From: Corbicula japonica
Lineage: Eukaryota; Mollusca; Bivalvia; Venerida; Cyrenidae
Length of the DNA stretch: 64,000 nucleotides
Assembly (NCBI GenBank): GCA_038501625.1
Contig: JAZAYU010000012.1
Coordinates: forward strand, 5,270,001-5,334,000
Direction of reading: 5' to 3'
Positions 34,001 to 41,231 of this stretch are shown here, piece after piece. Below the pieces are notes generated by a model. It saw only the letters and a list, made by a program, of their open reading frames with translations, had not been told where the DNA came from and made no database searches. The translations under genes were made by a program, and so were the position numbers. Position 1 is the stretch's first letter; each line of letters starts with the position of its first letter.

Positions 34001-37000
34001 GTAAAGGCCTTACTTTTTTACATGATTTTATGGTTTAGGAGTTCAGGCAGGACTTGTGATATTTTTTCCAAAACAATTTTTCCAATTTTCTTGCCAAAAT
34101 GCATTATAATAAGACTACATGTAAGAATACTGTTGAGTGCAAACTTCTCCAAAATCCAGTATAATTATGGCAAAAATTCTCCCTGATTTGCAAGTCTAGT
34201 GAGAGCCCTTGTAACTAATTAAAAAAAATTATGATATCATTGATTGTAAAACATATTCGTATCTCTTATGATGTGGCTTCTGGCTTTAAAGTGACTTATA
34301 ATGTCATTAGTCCTATCACAGGGCTATATTTCAGAGTCTCGAAAGTTGCCAGACCGAAGGACCAGTCTGGTAAAATTTAGTCGGGTCTGACATGATTTCT
34401 TATGTTATCAGACCGAATGTCAGACAAAAATTTGAACTCCTTATACTTGCTAATACTTTTAAAACATGTTTCAGTCTGACAGAACTTGTTTCGGTCAGAC
34501 AAATTTTCACATCTTGTCTGACTAAATGTCTGACACTTTTTTTCAACTTTCGGAAAGTCTGGGCCCAAGATCATGAAACTAAATCTGGAGATCAGTCTCA
34601 AATATCAAGCATCTGATTGGCTGAAATGGCGACAAGTCAACATTTAAGCCAATCAGATCCTTGAGATTCGAGACTGATCTCAAAACTAAGTTTTATGATC
34701 TTGGGCCCTTTTTTTCCTTCTTTAGAAGGGGCCATTTACAGGCACCTTCCCCTAAAAATAAATTCTTTAAAATCATGTAGTTTTCCCCAAAAAGTAACTT
34801 TACATTTTATTCATTCCCCTTTAGAGAAGAAATCACGCTATTTTACCCAAAAGTATAGGGCAAGGGCCCCTTCCCCTGGAAATGAAAAAAAAACACTGCT
34901 ATCAACAATCAGGGACCATGATCATAAAACTAAGTTTAGAGACCAGTCTCAAATCTCAAGCATCTGATTAGCTGAAATTGCGACAGGTCGCCATATCAGC
35001 CATCAGTTGCTTGAGATTTGAGACTGGTTTCCACCAGATTTAGTTTTATGATCTGGGCCCTGGACTCAGTTAAGGAAGTTAGCTGTAAAAGCTTATGCAG
35101 CTGCCACTTATGTATAAATTGAAGTGGCCCTTAACTCTGAATTATTACTAAAAAAAATGTATTGTCTATTTTAGGCAAGTGTTCGCAACAGGCAAACCTG
35201 TACACTCAGAATTGGGCAATCTACCTCGGCGTATTCAACAGGTTCTCACAGTGTCTTCCAGTAACTACTCTCTTTCTGCAAGAGGTAATGCACTCGTCTT
35301 GCACTTCACTATGATAAATATTTAGCTGTACTGGGTATGACAATAATCAAGGTCCCATGGTTATAAAATTGAGAGTGGAGACTAATCTCAAAAATCGGCA
35401 ATCTGATTGGTTAAATTTAGCAAAATCTCAGATCTGTCAATTTGAAAATGAGTTTTTAGGACAGTTTTAAAACCATTTAGTCCATGGGATATGGCTGTCA
35501 TCAATATGCAAACAGTGTAAATCCAGATCAGCTGACATCAATGCCATCTGTTTAGGATCTACACTGTTTGCATTTAGATTCATTAGGTTTTCGACCAAGT
35601 AGTGATCAGTGTAGATCATGATCAGGTGGCATAGATGTGGCGACTGATTTGGATCTACTCTGTTTACACCTGCAGTAAATCACTTCTATTTTGAGTCGAG
35701 TTAATTATTATCTCCCTTGCACTAGTTTTTTCCTCATTAAAACTCGATATGTTGTTATGATGGCAAAATAATGATGATGTGCCAGCAATGTAAATAAAGT
35801 AATTTAAAACTCCAGTTGTTTGGCAAATATGTTTTTTTTTTCTGGTAAATAGGACATAAATATAAGAAAAATATGCAATATAATATTTCTTTGATTTAAT
35901 CAGCTGCGATTCTGTCTTGTATTATATTTGACATTTTAAATTTGAAACTGACATATTGTATTCTTTAAGGGTTCCGCAAATAAACATCTGTTACAATATT
36001 GCTTTTCAGTCACGCATTGCATTATTAATTTAAAGTGCTTTGCAATTGAAATGAAAACATTTTTGTAGCCATTTAGAATATTTAAAGAGACAAGAGGTGA
36101 AAAAAAGCATTTCCTAAATACTTAACAATATAAATTGTGCAAGTGTTGTGTTGTGGAAAAAAATCCATCATAACCCTGTAACCCTTTTCTCCATACATTT
36201 GGATTTTATCTTACGTGTGAAAAATGTAGATGCAGATCATTCATCATATTCATGCTGTCTGATCTGGAGCTACATTGGTTGCAGCTGCAGTAATTATTTA
36301 GTACACAGCAGTTTTCTGCCTATTTTGGGAAAAAGAGTCTGGTCCTTTTGGGAATTATTTAACGACAAAAATGCCCATTTTGGGAATTTTAACATTGATA
36401 AAATGGTCAATTTCAGGAAATTTTGGTATGCACTTATATTATCACTCTTTTTTTTACTATACCATATTATACACTTTTACCAGCTTTTTGGTCTTTATTC
36501 AAACAAACAATGCAAACTGTTAACTAAACATATTAAGCCAACCATAATGAGAAAATAATTTGCACATTTAAATTATATATGAAATTGAAATTCTTAATTA
36601 AAACAGTGAAACTGTAGTTAATTTAATGGTGAATGTAGACTATTATCTAAATAGACCTAGATAAACATATGTTTTAATGTAGTATTTATTGTTGTGCAAA
36701 GCCATCATAGTCGCGAAATACATTACAAAAAAGTAAGGTTTCTATTGAGTCGGATTAATTATAATTTATAATCTGCAGTTCTGGGTACTTTCTGCAGTTT
36801 TGCATGGTAGTTCGTAATTGATGGAAAATACTCCTCTTACATCAAGGTCACTAAACGCTTGCAATTTCTAGATAAAGGAAAGTATTTCTACTGTTGACTG
36901 TGTATTTCGATATATTTTATGTCATTTTTGCTGCAATTTTTTAAAGAAAAAATGTATTCAATTAGAAATAATGACAACTGGATGTCATTGGGAATTGGGC

Positions 37001-40000
37001 CATTTGCTTTGTGAACACCTAGGTTTTCCGTAGGCGCAGACAGTGCTGAAAAAGCCCTGGTACATCATGACTTTCTGTTATTGACATTTGAATATTTTAA
37101 ATGTATATAACGTCTTTCGCAACTCTTTCTTTATGGGATATGGCTTAAATCCCATGGGCAGCCAGTTTATATCCAGATCAGCTTGCACATCAGTGCAGTC
37201 TGATCAGGATCTACAATTGTCACTTCTTGGTCACAAATAACCTAATAGAATCTTAAAGTTAACTGTGTGGATCCTGATCAGACTTCCCTGATGTGTAAGA
37301 TGATCTAGATCTTCACAGGTCCCATATGGAATTAAAGGCATATTGATGAAGTTAAAAGGGAAAGTGTACAGCTGATTAAGTTCAAACCAGATGTTGTTTT
37401 ACTTTACAGTTGAATGTTATCCTGTACTAGATGGGGGCGGTTCCAGCGTGGATGAGGCTGGCTCCAGTGTTCTTGCAGTTTTAGTGGTAATCTTTCTGTC
37501 ACACATTTGAATTTCATGACAGTTGAAGACAATGTTTGAAAAATGCTGCTTATATACAGTTGAACCTGCCTTAGCAGCCAACTGCATTCTGAAACCACCT
37601 GTTTATTAGCCAGTTTGAATATGCCCTAAACTGACATTTTGTTCTAATTTTTAACCTGTCTAAAACAGACCAGTGTGTTAAGCAGCCACCCATATATACA
37701 TAATATATTATGTGCAACCAGTGTTGATCCAGACACTCCTGCACATTTGTGTCATCTAATCTGGAGCTCCACTGGTCAATTCTTGGTGAGCTAATGAATC
37801 AAAAGAGGGCAAATCCTGATCAGATGGCTGGTCTTTATCTTCACTGTTTGCCTTTGGGATAACAATCATATCCCATGGAGTGAAGGGCTGAAGGTTATAA
37901 AGCTGAGATTGGAAACCAGTCTCAAATATCAAGTATCTGATTGGCTGAAATGGCGACCAGTCGCCATTTCAGTCAATCAGATGCTTGAGATTTGAGACTG
38001 GTTTCCATGCTCAGTTTTATAACCTTGGGCACAGGGATAAGAAAATAGAAACTGTGCAGGATGTAAAACTTAAGTTTTCCAGTTAAAACAATACAGAAAC
38101 TACTGCAAGTTGACATGTACATTATTGTAAAAACTTGTTCACAATCACTTCAGACTGTCTATAAATTTATAAGAAGTGATTTGGGCCATCAATGTTCATT
38201 TATTTATGCATTCCAACTCTAATGTAATCAAGAAATGCTGTCTGAAGTAGCTGTTACGATAAAGACAATAATGTGGAAATTGTCTTTCCATGTGCATTGT
38301 TAGGAGATTTCAGGCTTTTGAACAGACAAATGAAATAAGCCTCTTTTCTTGGTCATTTGTTTGTTAATACAGTGAAACCCCACTATTTAGACCACCTTTG
38401 GACATTTACATTAACTTAAAAACAGAAAAGCATCGCTTATCATTATTGATTGGAGTTAAAAATTTCACACTCACAGCAGCGTTTTTTCATACAAAGAGGT
38501 TTATTATTTCCCCTTTTAATCAGTATGTTGTGTGGGGAATTGTTTGCTCTGTTTATGAATTTTTTTTAGCAAAGCCATTGCAAAGTTATCAGACATTCAG
38601 AAATTAGTGGTTTGACCGTTTCTAGAAGCTTAAAATGATTAAATGATGCAATTTGTCCGCCAAAACTGACACAGAACTTTTTCACGATGACATTAATTGA
38701 CAGTATTTGCTTGGTGCAGACTGGTTATTTGTAAGCATTATAGAATGTTTACAGACTGCTTCACAACACAGACTGGTTATTTGTAAGCATTGAAGAATGC
38801 CGACTGCTTCACATCAATATTTAGAGGTCTTCTCTAGAGACCTGTAGTCTCTTAATTATTCCGTCCCTTTAGCTACTCTTCCTTGATAACATTAAATCAA
38901 CAATATTTCAGCAAAACCAATCAATTTGATTAAATGGGGCGCGCCACGGGAAAAGGTACCTTCGGTCATATTTATGACATTTTAGTTGTTACTATATTTA
39001 GAAAGAACTTACAACTACTTATAAATTTCTCATAACTATCAAGTGCTTTTCTTTCACATTTTGACAATAAAATAATATTTTTAACGCGAAATGCATAATA
39101 ATTAATGTCGTTTGCTCAACTTTATGACGTCATTTCAAGGTTGACGTCAACTGTCCGAAGGTACCTTTTCCCGTGACGCGCCCCAAATATGACTTAAGCC
39201 TTTACTCTACTATACACCTTTTATCACATGGGTGACCTATGTGCTGTCTGGGTCACAGGGAATCGGCACATACCTTTTTTTTTCTAATCCTTCCAATCTA
39301 TGTTATAATAATAGACAAGGGAATTATGTTACTGATTTCCCTTTATAAATCCATTAGGACACGGGTCCGCAACACCGATCACCACGAGTAAATCACTTTT
39401 CCCACATGCTTTGTGCCAAAATCTTTGGTTCAGTTTGAAAGAGTGAACAAAAATTATTCTCTCACCACCAATGGTCTTTTCCAGAATATTCTGTAGCTCA
39501 CAGCATAAACAACTTTTTCTTTTTTTGATCAACTAACTTTCACTGGTAGCCATTTTGCAAGTTGGAGGTGTGTAAAGAATCAATTAATCTGATTGGCTAA
39601 TGAAAAAGTCTATAACATTTTGAGCCAATCAGACATCACCCATAATGCAAAACAATGATGGCTGACTTTCAGCTATTTTGTGTTAAATAAAAAATTTTTT
39701 GCTTTAACTGCAAACAACAGAACATTCTGGAAAAAGACCATTGGTGGTGAGAGAATCATTTTTGTTCACTCTTTCAATCTGAACCAAGGATTTTGGCACA
39801 AAGCATGTGGGAAAAGTGATTTACTCGTGGTGATCGGTGTTGCGGACCCGTGTCCTAATGGATTTATATAGGGAAATCAGTAACATAAATCCCTTGTCTA
39901 TTATTATAACATAGATTGGAAGGATTAGAAAAAAAGCTATGTGCCGATTCCCTGTGGTCTGGGTTGGATCTACACTGTATGCTTTATGCAATAAAAGTTG

Positions 40001-41131
40001 AATCTGTGGAGTAAATGGTTAACTATTTACTCCATAGAAATGACTTATTTCATTGGCAAACAGTGTAGATCCAGATCAGCTGCACATCTGTGCCATGTGA
40101 ATGGAATATAAAGTGTTTGCTTTTAGATTCATTAGGTTATTTCTGACCAAGAAGCAAATTGTGCAGATCCAGATCCAGATCTATCCATGGAGTGAAAGGT
40201 CACAGGGTTTTTCAGGCAGATTTCATGATGAAATTGCAAGGTTTTGGATGCCAAGCACATTATGCCTGTTTTTATTTGTTTTATTTTGTTAGGTCTGTTA
40301 GTTGCAAGGTCATTTTCAAAAAGTAAAAAACAAGTCTGCTATTACTAGCACCCATAATGGACAGCTAGATGGATTTGTTTTTTTTTTCTTGTTGCCATAT
40401 TAAATCATTTGGAAAAAAATGCTGATGGAATAATTCGACACAATTTGTCAAATAATGTGCTTTATGACCATTTCATAGTGTTTATTTTAGGTCTTAATTT
40501 AACAGTTTTAGATAGAGGATTGGTCCTCACTATTAAGAAGCTCTAGCCTAGTTGTTTCTTGTTTGTTTCAGAATATATTTTTAAGGTCATTTTGAAAGCT
40601 AATATTTTCTGTTTAAAGATTTCTTTGAATCATATATCATTTATAGATTATACTTAATTTAATCAAGGAATAATAATGCATACTCTTTTATCACATCTAG
40701 TGCCCATGGTACTAAAATTGCCCAATATGTTTTTTTTTAGCTTGCAGATGGTACAATTTTTTTCTTGCTTTTTGATTATTCAGTAAACTTCATTTTAGTT
40801 CCCTTTTAAGCACCCTCTTTTCTCGAATTTCTAAGTGCCCTGGGCAGTAGTTGTGGCGATAACTGGTATAGTAAACACAATGAGAGGTCTGTGCCCATGA
40901 AAATAAAACTAAATCAGGAGACCAGTCTCAAATCTCAATCATCTGATTGGCTGAAACCGCGACCAGACACCATTTCAGCCAATCAGATGCTTGAGACTTG
41001 AGACTGGTCTTCTTGAATTTTGTTTTATTAACTTGGGCCCAGATTGGAGTTTTCTTTACCTGAGATTCTGATTGCAGGTTTGTGGTCATGTGGACAAGGA
41101 TTCTGTTAAGCTGGTGCAAGTTTTGAAGCAG
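25000..41131 (+). CDS. PDE2A: PDE2A-like cyclic nucleotide phosphodiesterase, N-terminal and GAF-A exons (partial gene)
   Basis: Seven plus-strand exons (25000-25011, 25867-25962, 26602-26691, 28942-29042, 35175-35284, 37410-37486, 41078-41131) join in phase into exactly 180 open codons starting at ATG. Residues 1-36 are a polar tail. Residues 40-180 read as a GAF domain: DIESLGSVVKNNL (helix), GAALFYEDRDTGQIFTADES (strands), ECVRQVFATGKPVH, then SSVLAVLVVCGHVDKDSVKL. Its order and key positions fit my memory of PDE2A GAF-A. PDE2 hydrolyses cAMP and cGMP and is activated by cGMP binding GAF-B, with GAF-A used mainly in dimerisation. GAF-B and the catalytic domain were not found before 64000. 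Introns are 0.6-6 kb and packed with mobile elements. Another GAF protein is the main alternative. The first exon is the least certain. Confidence 0.55.
25867..25962 (+). CDS. PDE2A: PDE2A-like exon, N-terminal tail
   Basis: 96 nt, acceptor TTGTTTTCACAG, consensus donor GTAAGT, phase 0 to 0. Encodes a polar segment with RHPERFQVNESDGNDTSSGT, likely disordered. Confidence 0.7.
26372..26560. mobile_element. R1 element, degenerate
   Basis: TTAACCATTTACTCCATG start; GATCCTTATCAGCCGGCA and GATCAGATGAATTTTCCAGC remain; right end decayed. Confidence 0.65.
26602..26691 (+). CDS. PDE2A: PDE2A-like exon, start of GAF-A
   Basis: 90 nt, acceptor CTATTTTCAG, donor GTGAGT, phase 0 to 0. Encodes ELTLKFLQCGDIESLGSVVK and NNLHHGLFEI, matching the helix that opens a GAF domain. 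Confidence 0.75.
26963..27092. mobile_element. R2 palindromic element, degenerate
   Basis: AATAAAACTGAGACTGGAAA at the left and GAGATTTGAGACTGGTATCC at the right; the palindrome centre is diverged. Confidence 0.6.
27682..27922. mobile_element. R1 element, near full length
   Basis: TTAACCTTTTCTCCAT start, both hairpins, middle TGGTCAGAAATAACC, end GTGTAAAGGGTT. Confidence 0.85.
28560..28789. mobile_element. R1 element
   Basis: Both hairpins present; the right end GTAAAGGGTTAA is intact and the left end decayed. It lies just before the 28942 PDE2A-like exon. Confidence 0.8.
28942..29042 (+). CDS. PDE2A: PDE2A-like exon, GAF-A core
   Basis: 101 nt, acceptor TTGTTTTCAG, donor GTGAAA, phase 0 to 2. 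Encodes SGAALFYEDRDTGQIFTADE and CSPQPECV, the paired strands of a GAF sheet. Confidence 0.75.
29083..29477. mobile_element. R1 element split by another element
   Basis: TTAATCATTTACTCTATAG at the left and GGAGTAAATGGTTAA at the right. The first hairpin is interrupted at 29159-29337. It starts 40 bp after the donor of the 28942 exon. Confidence 0.75.
29159..29337. mobile_element. MITE with AGGGCTCTCACTAGACTTG ends
   Basis: About 179 bp with terminal inverted repeats AGGGCTCTCACTAGACTTG and the complement of CAAGTCTCTCTCTAGTGAG. A related end occurs near 34190-34210 (CAAGTCTAGTGAGAGCCCTT). Target duplication not clear. Confidence 0.7.
29505..29655. mobile_element. R2 palindromic element
   Basis: CAAGATCATAAAACTGAG at the left, GAGACTGGTCTCCAATCTCAG at the right, arms moderately diverged. 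Confidence 0.8.
29859..30298. mobile_element. R1 element carrying an R5 insertion
   Basis: TTAACCCTCTATTTTATGG start and GAGTACTAAAGGGTTAA end. It is split after the second hairpin by R5 at 30066-30242. Confidence 0.75.
30066..30242 (+). mobile_element. R5 element
   Basis: Ends GGGCTTTTTTCC and GTGAAAAAAGCC. It shares AAAATCATGCATTTTTTC-like and CTTTCCCCTGGCAGTGAAAA segments with 34705-34897 and, reversed, 50712-50910. Confidence 0.7.
30435..30647. mobile_element. R1 element
   Basis: TTACGCGTGTGCGACCTGTG left of hairpin 1; second hairpin shortened; end GAGAAAAGGGTTAA. Confidence 0.8.
31607..31848. mobile_element. R1 element, full-length reference copy
   Basis: 242 bp including both TTAA. 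Just inside, ends read CCCTTTCCTG and CAGGAAAGGG, a perfect 10-bp inverted repeat. Two tandem hairpins follow, each near GATCCAGATCAGCCGGCAC and its complement around a short loop (ATCC), separated by CATTTTGGTCAGAAATAAC. The TTAA target and CCC/GGG ends match piggyBac-type elements. There is no coding capacity, so it would depend on a transposase supplied elsewhere. Confidence 0.9.
31845..32942. mobile_element. R1 element with its interior replaced by a minisatellite
   Basis: Shares its left TTAA with the copy before it. GGCCAACAGTGTAGATCCAG (31857-31876) is an R1 left part and ATCTATGGGGTAAAGGGTTAA (ending 32942) an R1 right end. Between them lies about 1 kb of tandem repeat. Confidence 0.65.
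31885..32912. repeat. Minisatellite, unit about 75-83 bp
   Basis: Ten or more units containing GGGAAATTCACTGTAGAGAT, TTAACATGATGCTTAATG and CAAGTCAGTACTGGAATCAA. Unit length alternates because TTCACAG is present or absent. The first three units are older and diverged. Confidence 0.95.
33015..33170. repeat. 40-bp tandem repeat, 4 copies
   Basis: Unit TTCTGTAGCATTATGTCTGA followed by ACATAAGTCAGATAGTGGGA; copies at 33015, 33055, 33095 and a diverged one at 33135. Related in wording to the minisatellite on its left. Confidence 0.9.
33171..34334. other. Intronic, no gene recognised
   Basis: AT-rich intron. A partial MITE end (CAAGTCTAGTGAGAGCCC) lies near 34190. Confidence 0.5.
34335..34560. 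repeat. Inverted repeat rich in GTCTGAC / GTCAGAC
   Basis: At least ten CAGAC or GTCTG words in 225 bp, arranged as two inverted arms around 34440-34470 (CGAAAGTTGCCAGACC at the left, CAACTTTCGGAAAGTCTG at the right). Probably a decayed foldback MITE. Similar open frames on both strands follow from the symmetry. Confidence 0.6.
34560..34708. mobile_element. R2 palindromic element
   Basis: Ends GGGCCCAAGATCATGAAAC and GTTTTATGATCTTGGGCCC; centre GGCTGAAATGGCGACAAGTC. Confidence 0.85.
34705..34897 (+). mobile_element. R5 element
   Basis: GCCCTTTTTTTCCTTCTTTA start, CCCCTTCCCCTGGAAATG near the end. It abuts the R2 copy on its left. Confidence 0.75.
34911..35060. mobile_element. R2 palindromic element
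   Basis: Ends GGACCATGATCATAAAACTA and TAGTTTTATGATCTGGGCCC, 110 bp upstream of the 35175 exon. Confidence 0.85.
35175..35284 (+). CDS. PDE2A: PDE2A-like exon, GAF-A
   Basis: 110 nt, acceptor CTATTTTAG, donor GTAATG, phase 2 to 1. Encodes QVFATGKPVHSELGNLPRRI and VLTVSSSNYSLSAR. Confidence 0.75.
35351..35435. mobile_element. R2 element, left half only
   Basis: GGTTATAAAATTGAGAGTGG to GGCAATCTGATTGGTTAAAT; the mirror arm is lost. Confidence 0.6.
35464..35692. mobile_element. R1 element
   Basis: Both hairpins (GATCCAGATCAGCTGACA; GATCATGATCAGGTGGCA) and TTCATTAGGTTTTCGACC between them; ends diverged. Confidence 0.75.
36178..36296. mobile_element. R1 element, left half
   Basis: TAACCCTTTTCTCCATAC start and one degenerate hairpin only. 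Confidence 0.6.
36297..37124. other. Intronic, no gene recognised
   Basis: AT-rich. A weak TTTTGGGAA repetition lies at 36320-36420. Confidence 0.5.
37125..37360. mobile_element. R1 element, diverged
   Basis: GATCAGCTTGCACATCAGTG, TTGGTCACAAATAACCTAAT, GATCCTGATCAGACTTCC in R1 order. Confidence 0.7.
37410..37486 (+). CDS. PDE2A: PDE2A-like exon, GAF-A
   Basis: 77 nt, acceptor TTACTTTACAG, donor GTAATC, phase 1 to 0. Encodes ECYPVLDGGGSSVDEAGSSV and LAVLV, the central strand of the GAF fold. Confidence 0.75.
37553..37692. repeat. R3 dispersed repeat
   Basis: Starts ACAGTTGAACCTGCCTTAGC; same order of segments as 2797-2985 with a shortened right part. About 70 bp after the 37410 exon. Confidence 0.75.
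37700..37892. mobile_element. R1 element, right end joined to R2
   Basis: GCAACCAGTGTTGATCCAGA to CCCATGGAGTGAAGGG; the R2 copy begins at the R1 end. Confidence 0.65.
37888..38032. mobile_element. R2 palindromic element
   Basis: Arms nearly perfect: GGTTATAAAGCTGAGATTGG and the complement around GGCGACCAGTCGCC. Confidence 0.9.
38697..38812. repeat. Tandem duplication, about 58 bp
   Basis: GACTGGTTATTTGTAAGCAT followed by GACTGCTTCACA occurs twice. Confidence 0.85.
38936..39184. mobile_element. R6 MITE, 249 bp
   Basis: Terminal inverted repeats of 30 bp begin GGGGCGCGCCACGGGAAAAG with one mismatch between arms. AAAT flanks both ends (38932-38935, 39185-39188) as a possible target duplication. 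The interior is AT-rich and non-coding. Confidence 0.85.
39194..40022. mobile_element. R1 element split by a hAT-type foldback
   Basis: TTAAGCCTTTACTCTAC at the left; TGTGGAGTAAATGGTTAA at the right; the interior is interrupted at 39254-39956. Confidence 0.8.
39254..39956. mobile_element. hAT-type foldback element, 703 bp
   Basis: Flanked by a perfect 8-bp direct repeat GTCTGGGT (39246-39253, 39957-39964). Ends CACAGGGAATCGGCACATA in inverted orientation; arms of about 265 bp are nearly identical. Both arms encode the same open peptide read towards the outside (KTIGGERIIFVHSF and GKSDLLVVIGVADPCPNGF). The 8-bp duplication and CAGGG-like end fit the hAT superfamily. No transposase. Confidence 0.9.
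40019..40200. mobile_element. R1 element, right part shortened
   Basis: Starts at the TTAA that also ends the previous R1 copy; TTAACTATTTACTCCATAG, one complete hairpin half, end CCATGGAGTGAAAGG. Confidence 0.75.
40891..41041. mobile_element. R2 palindromic element
   Basis: GCCCATGAAAATAAAACTAA at the left and TTTATTAACTTGGGCCC at the right, ending 36 bp before the 41078 exon. Confidence 0.8.
41078..41131 (+). CDS. PDE2A: PDE2A-like exon, end of GAF-A
   Basis: 54 nt, acceptor TTCTGATTGCAG, consensus donor GTAAGT, phase 0 to 0. Encodes VCGHVDKDSVKLVQVLKQ, the last strand and start of the closing helix. The next exon was not found. Confidence 0.75.
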
Positions 41132-41231
41132 GTAAGTTAACAAGTTAACCTGTCACTTGAAACTGACCACATTGGAAACCTTCAATTGCTCTGCTTGCTA
41201 TTTTACTTAATGTTGTCAGATCAGTGCCCAA

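Noticed and set aside
39329..39871. Two 63-67-codon frames as separate host genes
   Set aside because: They are mirror copies in the arms of one hAT-type foldback.
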